A DNA stretch of 64,000 bases from JACKCD01 sp041390905 (lineage in GTDB: Bacteria > Chloroflexota > Anaerolineae > Promineifilales > Promineifilaceae), in assembly GCA_041390905.1 (NCBI GenBank), contig JAWKPA010000012.1, positions 1,922,001 to 1,986,000 on the forward strand, in the 5' to 3' direction. Position 1 is the first letter of the stretch, and the number at the start of each line of letters is the position of its first letter. The notes beneath the pieces are model-generated. The model had not been told where the DNA came from and made no database searches. It saw nothing but the letters and a program-made list of their open reading frames with translations. The translations under genes and the position numbers were made by a program. Positions 35,876-43,264 of this stretch are shown piece after piece.

Positions 35876-36261
35876 GTGGGGTTGGGGAGGAGGCGGGGGG
35901 AGCGGAAGCGCAGCACGGGCTGGGGGAGGGGTTCGACGCGCTTCATGAGGACGACATCAGTAGGGTGGGTGGTGTCGAGGCGGTGGAGGAGGGTGAGTTC
36001 GTCGGGGTCGTGGTCAATGAGTTGGCCTTGATGGATGGCGACGTATTGGCCGGGATAGTTGGCGAGGAGGGTTGGGTGCTGGGCGCGGTAGGCGGTTTCT
36101 TCCTGGGCAAGGGTGGTGGTTGTGGGGTCGTGGGGTTGGGCTTCGGCGAGGGAAACGGCCGTTTCGAGAACGTCGGCGAGGGGGAGGTTGCGGCTGCTGG
36201 CGAGTTCGCGGACGCGCTGGTAGAGGGTTTGGGGGATGGTGATGGTGATTTGTTTTTGCAT
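35872..36261 (-). CDS. Helix-type DNA-binding protein with DUF5678-like tail
   Basis: A 129-residue protein. The N-terminus (ITITIPQTLYQRVRELASS) looks like a ribbon-helix-helix or similar antitoxin fold, and the C-terminal half (NYPGQYVAIHQGQLIDHDPD) resembles the DUF5678-like module found in small Chloroflexota and cyanobacterial proteins. It overlaps the retropepsin-like gene by four bases. A palindrome copy (36154-36163) encodes ETAVS in the linker, and another (36280-36289) lies just upstream of the start. Confidence 0.6.
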   Translation of the reverse strand: MQKQITITIPQTLYQRVRELASSRNLPLADVLETAVSLAEAQPHDPTTTTLAQEETAYRAQHPTLLANYPGQYVAIHQGQLIDHDPDELTLLHRLDTTHPTDVVLMKRVEPLPQPVLRFRSPRLLPNPT

Positions 36262-36300
36262 GGGGGTATTTTAGCAGAAAACGGCCGTTTTGTGGGAATT

Positions 36301-36412
36301 GATAGGGAGCAGGGGAGCAGGGGAGCAGGGGGGCAGGGGAGAGTAGGAGAGTGGGGTGTGGGGGGACGACGGACGACGGACGACGGATAGATGGTCGGTG
36401 GTCTGTCGTCCA
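36301..36412. repeat. AGGGGAGC tandem repeat and family D copy 2
   Basis: 36301-36350 holds tandem AGGGGAGC-like units; 36361-36412 is a GGGGGGACGACGGACGACGG... repeat with the GGTCGGTGGTCTGTCGTC half. Together they fill the gap between the helix protein and the NACHT relic. Confidence 0.7.
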
Positions 36413-36462
36413 GGGTGGGGCGTTCCGGGCAATCCATCATGGTTATTACGCTGAAGTCGCGC

Positions 36463-36648
36463 TTACGCCTCTTCTCCCAGGCGTTTGATGTCTTCTGGCG
36501 TTAATTCGGCGAAGTATTCGAGGAGGGTGCGGTGGATGAAGATCCAGCCGCCACCGACGCGGCGGAGGATGAGGCGGTCGGTCATGGTGTCGAGGAAGGC
36601 GGTGAGTTTTTTGTCGGAGAAGGGATGCGGGAAGAGTCGGATTGCCAT
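36463..36648 (-). pseudogene. Relic of a NACHT/STAND-type protein C-terminus (copy B)
   Basis: A 61-residue ORF ending RTLLEYFAELTPEDIKRLGEEA. The segment LILRRVGGGWIFIHRTLLEY is the C-terminal signature of NACHT NTPases. Only the tail remains; no P-loop or sensor is nearby. It shares 55 identical bases with copy A, so part of an old defence-type gene was duplicated around the retropepsin unit. Confidence 0.55.
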
Positions 36649-36674
36649 GTATACATAGAGGTGATGAGGTAGCT

Positions 36675-36908
36675 ATGAACATTCGAGACATTTTGACAGA
36701 TATTCACGCGCTGGAAGAAGAACTGCTCCAATTTGAACGGACGTATGGGATTCGGTCAGAAACATTGTATGCAGCCTATGTGGCCGGGGAGGAGCCGGAC
36801 GATGAGGCGTGGGTGTTGGATTTTGGGGAGTGGGCCACTGTGTATAAGATGTGGCTCACACGCCAGGCTGAATACCGAAATGAGGTGCAGCTTGCCATAC
36901 TTATCTAG
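36675..36908 (+). CDS. Small conserved hypothetical protein (77 aa)
   Basis: Starts at ATG 36675 (MNIRDILTDIHALEEELLQFERTYG is the beginning of a helix) with a GATGAGGT ribosome site. It is acidic and helical: a Leu/Glu-rich helix, a YGIRSETLYAAYVAG segment, then DEAWVLDFGEWATVYKMW. The plan resembles small proteins that pair with a toxin-like partner in other genomes, but no partner is adjacent. It is convergent with the HigBA-like pair. Function unknown. Confidence 0.55.
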   Translation: MNIRDILTDIHALEEELLQFERTYGIRSETLYAAYVAGEEPDDEAWVLDFGEWATVYKMWLTRQAEYRNEVQLAILI

Positions 36909-36916
36909 CCCATCAA

Positions 36917-37240
36917 TCAGCCTGCCAGCGTCGCTGGTTCTAGAGGATGCGGCATAAGCTGGTAGCCCATTGCACGCATGATGGCGTTAACATTGTCGAG
37001 GCGGGGGTTGCCTTTGGCGGAAAGCGCCTTTTGTAGTCCTTGGCGGGTCATGCCAACTTCGGCAGCCATGGTGGAAATGCCTTTGACGCGGGCGATGATG
37101 CGGAGGGCGGCCAGTAAGGTGGCGGAGTCACCGTCCTGGGCGTAGTCGGTGAAAGCTTCGGTGATGAAGGCATCGATCTCGTCGGGGTGTTGGGTGAAGT
37201 ATTCAACGGAAAGGTCGGTTAGGGTGCGGTAGTCAGTCAC
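36917..37240 (-). CDS. HigA-like antitoxin (HTH, addiction module antidote)
   Basis: A 107-residue antitoxin. I choose GTG 37240 because AGGAG lies 9 nt upstream and it overlaps the toxin stop by 8 nt; the open frame continues upstream inside the toxin gene. Residues about 45-100 form a phage-type HTH (GISTMAAEVGMTRQGLQKAL, then NPRLDNVNAIMRAMGYQL), as in the COG3636 antidote group. It should neutralise the toxin and repress the operon. Confidence 0.82.
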   Translation of the reverse strand: MTDYRTLTDLSVEYFTQHPDEIDAFITEAFTDYAQDGDSATLLAALRIIARVKGISTMAAEVGMTRQGLQKALSAKGNPRLDNVNAIMRAMGYQLMPHPLEPATLAG

Positions 37241-37562
37241 GATTTTTGTACTCCTGCCAATAGGCGTGGGCTTGCTGGATGTCACGGTTTTGGCTGTCTT
37301 TGTCACCGCCGGTTAACAGGACAACGATGGTATTGTTGTCTTCGCCAAAGTAGATGCGGTAGCCAGAGCCGAAGAAAAAGCGTAGTTCGTTGACACCTGC
37401 GCCAACGGGTTTGTAGTCGCCGTACTGTCCTTGTTCGAGACGGAGTAGTCGTTTGAGGATGCGGCGGCGGGTGGCTCCGTCGTGGAGGCTGTTGAGCCAG
37501 CGGTTGAAGGGTTCGTTGCCGTTGTGGTCACGGTAGATGATGATCGTTTTGGGTTCGGCCAT
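37233..37562 (-). CDS. RelE/ParE-superfamily toxin (addiction module killer type)
   Basis: A 109-residue toxin of the COG3657/HigB type, starting at ATG 37562. LPKV-type N-terminal strands are represented by KTIIIYRDHNG, and the C-terminal core is conserved: ELRFFFGSGYRIYFG, then IVVLLTGGDKDSQNRDI. These carry the basic and aromatic residues used for ribosome-dependent mRNA cleavage. The toxin comes first in the operon, as in higBA loci. No strong ribosome site is visible. Confidence 0.85.
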   Translation of the reverse strand: MAEPKTIIIYRDHNGNEPFNRWLNSLHDGATRRRILKRLLRLEQGQYGDYKPVGAGVNELRFFFGSGYRIYFGEDNNTIVVLLTGGDKDSQNRDIQQAHAYWQEYKNRD

Positions 37563-37668
37563 AGGTGTGTTTCGCTTGTTGTGGGTAGTATAGCAGTGCA
37601 AACTATGGTTGGCAACAGGGGTGGGGAAAACGGCCGTTTTGTCTCACGTCGCTGCTTGGCTGGCGGCT

Positions 37669-37734
37669 GGGGGGGACGACAGACGACGGACGACCGACCA
37701 CCTATCCGTCGTCCGTCATCCGTCCTCCGTCGTC
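37669..37734. repeat. CGACGGACGACGG repeat (family D) copy 3
   Basis: GGGGGGACGACAGACGACGG... followed by the inverted half ATCCGTCGTCCGTCATCC. It can fold on itself. It lies just upstream of the iclR-type promoter. Confidence 0.8.
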
Positions 37735-37742
37735 TTTTTATA

Positions 37743-37770
37743 TTGACATCCCTCTCAGCAGTGCTAAAAT
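37743..37770 (+). promoter_or_regulatory. Strong sigma-70-type promoter of the IclR operon
   Basis: Perfect -35 TTGACA (37743-37748), spacer 16, and -10 TAAAAT (37765-37770) with a TGn extension. It lies 41 nt upstream of the IclR gene. Confidence 0.75.
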
Positions 37771-37808
37771 TGTCCTACTTCATAAGACAGTTTCATCATG
37801 TGGGACAA
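37770..37808. promoter_or_regulatory. Possible IclR autoregulatory site
   Basis: TTGTCC (37770-37775) and GGACAA (37803-37808) are an inverted pair that brackets the transcription start and contains two TTCAT units. Position suggests autorepression. Confidence 0.35.
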
Positions 37809-37810
37809 CT

Positions 37811-38572
37811 ATGTCAACGGTTCAATCCATTGAGCGGGCTTTTTTGATTTTACAGGCGGTGGCGGCGCATCCCGAAGGGGTGGGGGTAACGGCCGTTTCC
37901 CAGCAAGTTGACCTGCACAAAAGCACCGTTTCCCGGCTGTTGGCAACCCTGGAAGGGGTGGGTGCCGTGGCGCGGGTGCCAGAAAGCAACCTATTCCGCA
38001 TTGGCCCCAGCCTCCTGTTCCTCATTTCCCAGGTTCCCTTTCACCAGCAATTGATTACCCTTGCGTCTCCCTTTTTGCGTCAGCTCACGGCGCAGCTTGG
38101 CGAGGACAGCGGGCTGTGCGTGCCGGACGGCGACCAGGTGCTGCAAATTGACCAGGTGCGCGGGCAGCAGCAGATTCAGGTGCGGAACTGGATTGGGGAG
38201 CGGTATCCGCTGCATACGAGCGTGGCGGGTAAGCTGTTTTTGGCTTTTTTGGGGGAGGAGAGACGAGAGCGGTATTTGGGGGAACGGCCGTTAATCCGCT
38301 ACGCCAGCCAAACTTACACCGACCCCAACCAACTGCGCCCCCATCTTCGTGCCATTCGGCAGCAGGGCTACTCCTGGGTGCTGGATGAATTTGCCGACGG
38401 GCTGGCCGGGCTGGCCGTGCCTGTTTTTGACAGCAAAGATCAAATTGTGGCCGCCGTAACCATTTACGGCCCTTCATTTCGTTTTCCCGGCGACAACCGC
38501 GACGGCGTGTTGGCGCTGGCTTTAGATGCGGGGAGAAAAATGACCGGCTTGCTCAAACAAAGCAATCGGTAA
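37811..38572 (+). CDS. IclR-family transcriptional regulator
   Basis: A 253-residue regulator. The winged HTH is at residues 1-65 (SIERAFLILQAVAAHPEGV; VDLHKSTVSRLLATLE). The effector domain (about 75-250) has the usual RYPLHTSVAGKLFLAF and GYSWVLDEFADGLAGLAVPV segments. It leads a three-gene plus-strand group with a PhyH dioxygenase and a 3-hydroxyisobutyrate-dehydrogenase-like enzyme, so it probably controls use of a small organic acid or its derivative. Palindrome copies encode TAVS in the wing region and ERPL in the effector domain. Confidence 0.92.
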   Translation: MSTVQSIERAFLILQAVAAHPEGVGVTAVSQQVDLHKSTVSRLLATLEGVGAVARVPESNLFRIGPSLLFLISQVPFHQQLITLASPFLRQLTAQLGEDSGLCVPDGDQVLQIDQVRGQQQIQVRNWIGERYPLHTSVAGKLFLAFLGEERRERYLGERPLIRYASQTYTDPNQLRPHLRAIRQQGYSWVLDEFADGLAGLAVPVFDSKDQIVAAVTIYGPSFRFPGDNRDGVLALALDAGRKMTGLLKQSNR

Positions 38573-38589
38573 ACCCTCAGAGGAAGGGA

Positions 38590-39603
38590 ATGATGACGCA
38601 TTTGACGCAAACGCAGCTCGATTTTTTTGCCCTGAATGGGTATCTGGTTGTTGAAGATGTGTTAGATGATGAGGATTTACGGCCGTTGTGGGAAGAATAC
38701 AGCGCCATCCTCAACTGGGTTGCCCCCAAATTTCTGGCCGAAGGGCGCATCAGCTCCAGCTATGACCATCTCCCCTTTGACCAGCGGTATCTTGCTATCA
38801 TGGCCGAAGCTCCCGCACTCATTGACTACGTTGAAATTACACTACCGCTGGTCAACAGCCAGATCACGCCCGAAACAACCCCCAACCACGGCTCCGGCAT
38901 CTTTGGCCTACTCACCAATCCCAAGCTGCTCGACGTGGTGGAGTCGGTGTTGGGGCCAGAGGTGAGCAGCAACCCGGTGCAGCACGTGCGGCTCAAACCT
39001 CCCATGCGCCAGGTACGCAAGGAAGTGGCGGAAAACTCCTACGTGGGCAAAACAACGTGGCACCAGGATTTGGCCGGGCTGCTGGATGAGGCTGATGAAA
39101 CGCAGGTACTCACCACCTGGGTTGCCATCACCGATGCCCCACTCAACCGGGGGCCGCTGTGCGTCATCCCCGGCAGCCACCGCAAGGGTGGTTTGACCAC
39201 CCACTGCATGGGTAAGGATGTGCAGGTGGAAAACTTTATTCCGGCCATGCTGCTGGGGGATGAGAAGGGCAATAAACAAATTGTGCCTTTGCCGGTACGG
39301 CGCGGCAGTGTGGTGCTGCTCAACTGTTTCGTTGAACATGCGGCTTTGAACAACACGTCCAACGAGTTGCGCTGGAGCTTTGATTTGCGCTGGCATCCGA
39401 CGGGACAACCTTCGGGTCGGCCGGCGTTCCCGGAATTTGTGGCTCGCAGCCGCAGCAACCCCAGCGCAGAATTGCGCGATCCCGCCGTTTGGCAGCAGAT
39501 GTGGACGGCGGCCAAAAATCGAATTATCGCTGGACAATATGAAGGCGATATTTATAACATGGCGCGGCTAGAGGCGTTTGCCAATTCGCCCGTTTGCGCC
39601 TAG
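38590..39603 (+). CDS. Phytanoyl-CoA dioxygenase (PhyH) family protein
   Basis: A 337-residue non-heme iron, 2-oxoglutarate-dependent oxygenase. The iron ligands are the His and Asp of WHQDLAG near residue 157 and a distal His near 240 (FVEHAALNN); GPLCVIPGSHRKGG is the conserved strand-loop between them, and Arg in NELRWSFDLRW should hold 2-oxoglutarate. An AGAGGAAGGGA ribosome site precedes the start (38590). It probably hydroxylates a small organic substrate; its neighbours (IclR, beta-hydroxyacid dehydrogenase) suggest a short catabolic pathway. Confidence 0.88.
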   Translation: MMTHLTQTQLDFFALNGYLVVEDVLDDEDLRPLWEEYSAILNWVAPKFLAEGRISSSYDHLPFDQRYLAIMAEAPALIDYVEITLPLVNSQITPETTPNHGSGIFGLLTNPKLLDVVESVLGPEVSSNPVQHVRLKPPMRQVRKEVAENSYVGKTTWHQDLAGLLDEADETQVLTTWVAITDAPLNRGPLCVIPGSHRKGGLTTHCMGKDVQVENFIPAMLLGDEKGNKQIVPLPVRRGSVVLLNCFVEHAALNNTSNELRWSFDLRWHPTGQPSGRPAFPEFVARSRSNPSAELRDPAVWQQMWTAAKNRIIAGQYEGDIYNMARLEAFANSPVCA

Positions 39604-39624
39604 CAGCCTGTTGGAACAAGAAAA

Positions 39625-39722
39625 TGGATGCGCGGATAACGCGGATCGGAGCGGATTTTCGCGGATAGGAATGAAAAAATCCGCGTTCATCCGCCAAAAT
39701 CCGTGTCATCCGCGCATCTATT
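39625..39722. repeat. Snap-back repeat with GATGCGCGGAT arms
   Basis: Units GCGGAT...GCGGATTTTCGCGGATA face ATCCGCGTTCATCCGCC...ATCCGCGCATC, forming a long hairpin in the 180-bp gap between the PhyH and dehydrogenase genes. The minus-strand ORF across it is repeat-derived. Confidence 0.8.
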
Positions 39723-39783
39723 CTGCTTTTCCTGACGAACTGCTAACAGCTTGAAACATTTTTGATCAGAAAGAGGAAAGAAC

Positions 39784-40698
39784 GTGAATCTTGGTTTGAT
39801 TGGTTTAGGCAATTTGGGAATGCCGATAGGTAAAAACCTGTTGGCGGCTGGGCATACTTTGTTTGTGCATGATTTGCGCCGTGAGACGGCGGCCAGGCTG
39901 GAAGCAGCGGGGGCCATTTGGGCGACTTCGCCCCGCGCCCTGGCCGAACAGGTGGAAACGGTGATTACCGTGCTGCCCTCGCCAGCGTCGGTGCGGGCGG
40001 TGGTGTATGGCGACAACGGCATTTTGGCGGGGCTGAAGCCGGGTAGTTCCTGGATTGACAGCAGCACCAATGATGCGGGTGATATTGAGCGCTATGCAGC
40101 GTTGTGTGCGGAAAAGGGGATTGGCATGGTGGAAAGCCCGGTGACGGGTGGTATTCCCAAGGCGCACAGCGGCACGATTACGGCCCTGGTGGGGGCAGAA
40201 CCTGAGGTGTTTGCCAAAAATTTGCCGATTATTCAGGTATATGCTGGGGATATTTTGCACCTGGGGCCGCCCGGAAGCGCGTCAGTGGCGAAGGTGATTA
40301 CCAACATGCTGGCGTTTATTCATTTGTGGGCGTTGGGTGAGGGGTTGATGCTCGGTCGGCAGGCGGGGCTGGCGGTGGGGCCGCTGTTTGAGGCGATTCG
40401 GGCAAGCTGTGGCGACAGCTTTGTGGCGGCAACGGAAGGGCCGGAGATTTTGAACGGGTCGTATGATTATGGCTTTACGCTGGCATTGGCCTCGAAGGAT
40501 GCCAACCTGGCGTATGAACTGGGGCGCAAATATGGCGTGCCGCTGGAAATGGGGGGGCTGGTGGAGCAGATTTTGCTGCGGGCGCGGCGCAAATATGGGG
40601 ATGATGCTTGGTCTACGCAGGTTGTGAAGCTTCTGGAGGATGATTTGGGCAGCGATTTGCGGGCTGAGGGATATGATACGCCGCGTATTGAACGGTAA
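39784..40698 (+). CDS. 3-hydroxyisobutyrate dehydrogenase-like NAD(P) oxidoreductase
   Basis: A 304-residue beta-hydroxyacid dehydrogenase. The start is GTG 39784 behind GAAAGAGGAAAG. Residues 1-160 are the Rossmann domain (GLIGLGNLGMPIGKNL), with the substrate loop SPVTGGIPKAHSG near 120 and the catalytic Lys in AKVITNMLAF near 168; the rest is the all-helical dimer domain. Likely oxidises a 3-hydroxy acid or reduces a semialdehyde made in the same pathway as the PhyH enzyme. Confidence 0.9.
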   Translation: MNLGLIGLGNLGMPIGKNLLAAGHTLFVHDLRRETAARLEAAGAIWATSPRALAEQVETVITVLPSPASVRAVVYGDNGILAGLKPGSSWIDSSTNDAGDIERYAALCAEKGIGMVESPVTGGIPKAHSGTITALVGAEPEVFAKNLPIIQVYAGDILHLGPPGSASVAKVITNMLAFIHLWALGEGLMLGRQAGLAVGPLFEAIRASCGDSFVAATEGPEILNGSYDYGFTLALASKDANLAYELGRKYGVPLEMGGLVEQILLRARRKYGDDAWSTQVVKLLEDDLGSDLRAEGYDTPRIER

Positions 40699-40772
40699 TC
40701 GGTAATCGGTAGTCAGTAATCGGTAATCGGTGTTTGGCTAACTGATTACTGATTACCGATCACTGATTACTG
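40693..40772. repeat. GGTAATC/GATTACC hairpin (family C)
   Basis: CGGTAATCGGTAATCGGTAG... faces ACTGATTACTGATTACCGAT, giving an imperfect stem of more than 25 bp. It overlaps the stop of the dehydrogenase and ends 14 nt before the next gene. Same units as 24051-24092. Confidence 0.8.
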
Positions 40773-40785
40773 GTATAATAGGGGG

Positions 40786-41325
40786 ATGAGCGAGCAACTT
40801 TTGCAAACGATTCTCTCCTATTTAACGATTATTGTGGCGGTGGTGGCGGGGTTGCTGCTGGCGCTGTGGCTGAGTTTGGTCATTTGGGCGTACCGCGATA
40901 TGCGGCTGCGGTCGCGTGACCCGTTTGCTTGGTTGTTGGCGGGGCTGGTGGTGGTGGCACTGCCGGTAGTGGGGATTTTGGTCTATTTGATTTTGCGACC
41001 ACCGCAGACGTTGGCGCAGGCTTACCAGCAGATGTTGGAGGAGGAGGCTCTGCTGCAAGAGATTGAGAATCGGCCGGTGTGTCCGGGTTGTTCGCGCACG
41101 GTGGATAAAAACTGGCTGGTGTGTGCGTATTGCCATACGCGGCTGAAGAAGGCGTGCCCGGACTGCAATTCGCTGATGGAGTTGCCGTGGACGCTGTGCC
41201 CGTTTTGCGGGAATCAGCATATTGATCCGTACCATGTGGTGTTGATGACGGATGGGGCGGGGGAAGAAACGGCCGTTTTGCCTGAACAACCTGCTGACGA
41301 ACCAGAAGAGATGAGAGAATCCTAA
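40786..41325 (+). CDS. Membrane protein with double zinc ribbon
   Basis: A 179-residue protein. Two transmembrane helices (about 9-36 and 46-68) enclose a short loop with a PLDc_N-like look (DPFAWLLAGLVVVALPVVGILVYL would be the second helix region). The cytoplasmic part has two zinc ribbons: CPGCSRTV with CAYCHTRLKKAC, and CPDC with CPFC, near residues 96-147. The tail is acidic and carries a palindrome-derived ETAV. Function unknown; double zinc ribbons often mediate protein or nucleic-acid contacts. Its stop overlaps the convergent Nudix gene. Confidence 0.7.
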   Translation: MSEQLLQTILSYLTIIVAVVAGLLLALWLSLVIWAYRDMRLRSRDPFAWLLAGLVVVALPVVGILVYLILRPPQTLAQAYQQMLEEEALLQEIENRPVCPGCSRTVDKNWLVCAYCHTRLKKACPDCNSLMELPWTLCPFCGNQHIDPYHVVLMTDGAGEETAVLPEQPADEPEEMRES

Positions 41326-41888
41326 TCCCCGATCTCGCTAACGGCCGGCTGGAGCAGTTGCAGGAAGTTGGTGGTAATCCAGCCGGTTAGCCCCCAAATG
41401 GTCTCCCCGGCATAGGGGCGAAACGTATAGCGATGCTCGGCCTGGTGGTCTGTGTTGGCTGGGTTGAGCAGCCAGTGAAGCGGTACGCCAAAGGTGGTGG
41501 CAACTTCGGCACGGTTGATTTGCAGCGGGTAGGGCCAGGGGATGCGGCCTACAACCGGGGTGACGACAAAACGGCCGTAATTGGTTTGGACTGGCTCCAA
41601 ACAACCCAAAACCTCCACATCGTGGGGAAAAATGCCGACTTCTTCATGCGTCTCACGCAGGGCGGCGGCAACGGCCGTTTCTTCACTGCCATTAAGCTTG
41701 CCGCCGGGAAAAGCCACTTGCCCTTTGTGCGTGGGCAGTAGGTCGGTGCGGCGGGTGTAAAGAAGGTGAAAACGGCCGTTTTGCTCATACAACGGCAGCA
41801 AGACGGCGGCAGCGCGATAGTCAAGGGGTAAAGAACGGCCGTTTGGCATTGTTTGTAGCTGTTGTTGTAACCATCGTATCATACGCAT
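41322..41888 (-). CDS. CoA-type Nudix hydrolase
   Basis: A 188-residue Nudix enzyme related to CoA pyrophosphatases. The Nudix box is GGKLNGSEETAVAAALRE then THEEVGI, near residues 68-92; the upstream LLPTHKGQVAFPGGK matches the NudL/CoA-hydrolase signature (L-x3-K-G-x-V-x-FPGG). A palindrome copy (41670-41679) lies inside the box, replacing the usual SPV by TAV without changing spacing. The start ATG 41888 (MRMIRWLQQQ) is chosen over an N-terminal extension; no clear ribosome site. It probably cleaves CoA or its oxidised forms. Confidence 0.85.
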   Translation of the reverse strand: MRMIRWLQQQLQTMPNGRSLPLDYRAAAVLLPLYEQNGRFHLLYTRRTDLLPTHKGQVAFPGGKLNGSEETAVAAALRETHEEVGIFPHDVEVLGCLEPVQTNYGRFVVTPVVGRIPWPYPLQINRAEVATTFGVPLHWLLNPANTDHQAEHRYTFRPYAGETIWGLTGWITTNFLQLLQPAVSEIGD

Positions 41889-41920
41889 AATGTTAACAAT
41901 GGTACCCGCCGGGGGGCAAC

Positions 41921-41948
41921 TTGACATTACATCGGATCATAGTATGAT
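41921..41948 (+). promoter_or_regulatory. Strong sigma-70-type promoter of the tad operon
   Basis: TTGACA (41921-41926), spacer 16, TATGAT (41943-41948), 45 nt upstream of the cpaE start. The best promoter in the window. Confidence 0.8.
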
Positions 41949-41992
41949 GATAACCAATTAATAGTCTTGCATTCATTAGAGATAAATACAAT

Positions 41993-43252
41993 ATGTCAGA
42001 CACCATCCGCGTGCTTATAGTTGATGATCTCTCTGAAACAAGAGAGAATGTACGCAAATTATTGCAGTTTGAATCTGATATTGAGGTGATTGGGCAGGCT
42101 GCTACTGGTGAAGAAGCCATTAGCCTGGCAAAAAAGCAACAGCCAGACATTATCCTGATGGATATTAACATGCCTGGCATTGACGGGATTGGGGCGAGCC
42201 AAAAAATCTCCGAAACAATTCCCCGCGTCCAAATCATTATCATGTCGGTGCAGAGCGACCCGGACTATTTACGCCGGGCGATGCTGGCTGGGGCGCGGGA
42301 TTTCCTGACCAAGCCGTTTGGCGGTGATGAACTGATCACGGCTATTCGTCGCGTTTATGCAAAACGGCCGTCTTTCGCCCCCGCCCCCGTGGTAACAGGT
42401 GTCCCCGCCGGTGCTGTTGCCGCCCCCGCCAAATTTACCAACGGCCACGTTCTGGCTGTGTTTAGCCCCAAGGGCGGGAGCGGTTGCACAACGGTTGCCA
42501 TTAACCTGGCCGTTTCGCTTGCCAAACGCGGCTACAAAACCATTTTGATTGATGGCAGCTTCCAGTTTGGCGATGTATCCGTCATGCTCAACATGCAAAC
42601 CCTAAGCAGCATGGTGGATATTACCGACCGGATAGAAGATTTGGATGCCGAGCTAGTTAGTAGCGTGGTGCAAATTCACCAGGACAGCGGTTTAGAAGTG
42701 CTGTTGGCCCCGCCCAAACCTGAAATGGCCGATGTGATTACGGAAAACCATGTGAAGCGGCTGTTTGAAACGCTGCGTCCCATGTACGATTTTGCCATTG
42801 TAGACACCAGCTCAAGCCTGAACGATGTCACCTTGACGATGCTCGACAATGCCGACCGCATTGTGTTAATTACCCAGCAGACCTTGCCCAGCCTGAAAAA
42901 TATCAGCCGTTTTTACGACCTGACGGACAGTTTGTCGTATGAACCCTCTAAAATCTGGTTGATGGTCAACCGTACTGCAAGCCGGTATGGCATTTCAGTG
43001 AAGGATGTAGCAAGTGCATTGAAACGACCTGTTATTGGCACCATTCCCGGCGAAGATTTGTTGTTTGATGCAGCGGCTGACCAGGGGGTGCCGGTTGTTT
43101 TGCAGCAGAGTCGGCGTCAGCCCATCACCAGCGCGTTTGCCAAGCTGGTGGATCATGCGATTGAAGATCTGAAGCAGGATGGAAATGAAGCTGGAGAAGC
43201 AGGGAAACCTGGCGGTATTTTCGGCCGTTTGTTTGGGCGAAAAAGCGAGTAA
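41993..43252 (+). CDS. cpaE: CpaE/TadZ-like pilus localisation ATPase
   Basis: A 419-residue protein with an N-terminal receiver domain (1-125) and a MinD/ParA-type ATPase domain (about 140-395). Unlike many TadZ proteins the receiver keeps its phosphorylation site (LMDINMP, plus Lys in LTKPFGG). The deviant Walker A is SPKGGSGCTT near residue 160, and the second motif is FAIVDTSSSLND. It is the polar localisation factor of Flp/Tad pili. A short linker with repeated Ala/Pro/Val joins the domains. It begins the operon cpaE-cpaF-tadB-tadC-comF. Confidence 0.9.
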   Translation: MSDTIRVLIVDDLSETRENVRKLLQFESDIEVIGQAATGEEAISLAKKQQPDIILMDINMPGIDGIGASQKISETIPRVQIIIMSVQSDPDYLRRAMLAGARDFLTKPFGGDELITAIRRVYAKRPSFAPAPVVTGVPAGAVAAPAKFTNGHVLAVFSPKGGSGCTTVAINLAVSLAKRGYKTILIDGSFQFGDVSVMLNMQTLSSMVDITDRIEDLDAELVSSVVQIHQDSGLEVLLAPPKPEMADVITENHVKRLFETLRPMYDFAIVDTSSSLNDVTLTMLDNADRIVLITQQTLPSLKNISRFYDLTDSLSYEPSKIWLMVNRTASRYGISVKDVASALKRPVIGTIPGEDLLFDAAADQGVPVVLQQSRRQPITSAFAKLVDHAIEDLKQDGNEAGEAGKPGGIFGRLFGRKSE

Positions 43253-43264
43253 TGGAGGCTTATA

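Noticed and set aside
35291..37734. CRISPR-like look of the CGACGGACGAC repeats
   Set aside because: Units are short, degenerate and without regular unique spacers; no cas genes are present.
39524..39709. 61-residue minus-strand ORF
   Set aside because: Derived from the GCGGAT repeat and the 3' end of the PhyH gene.
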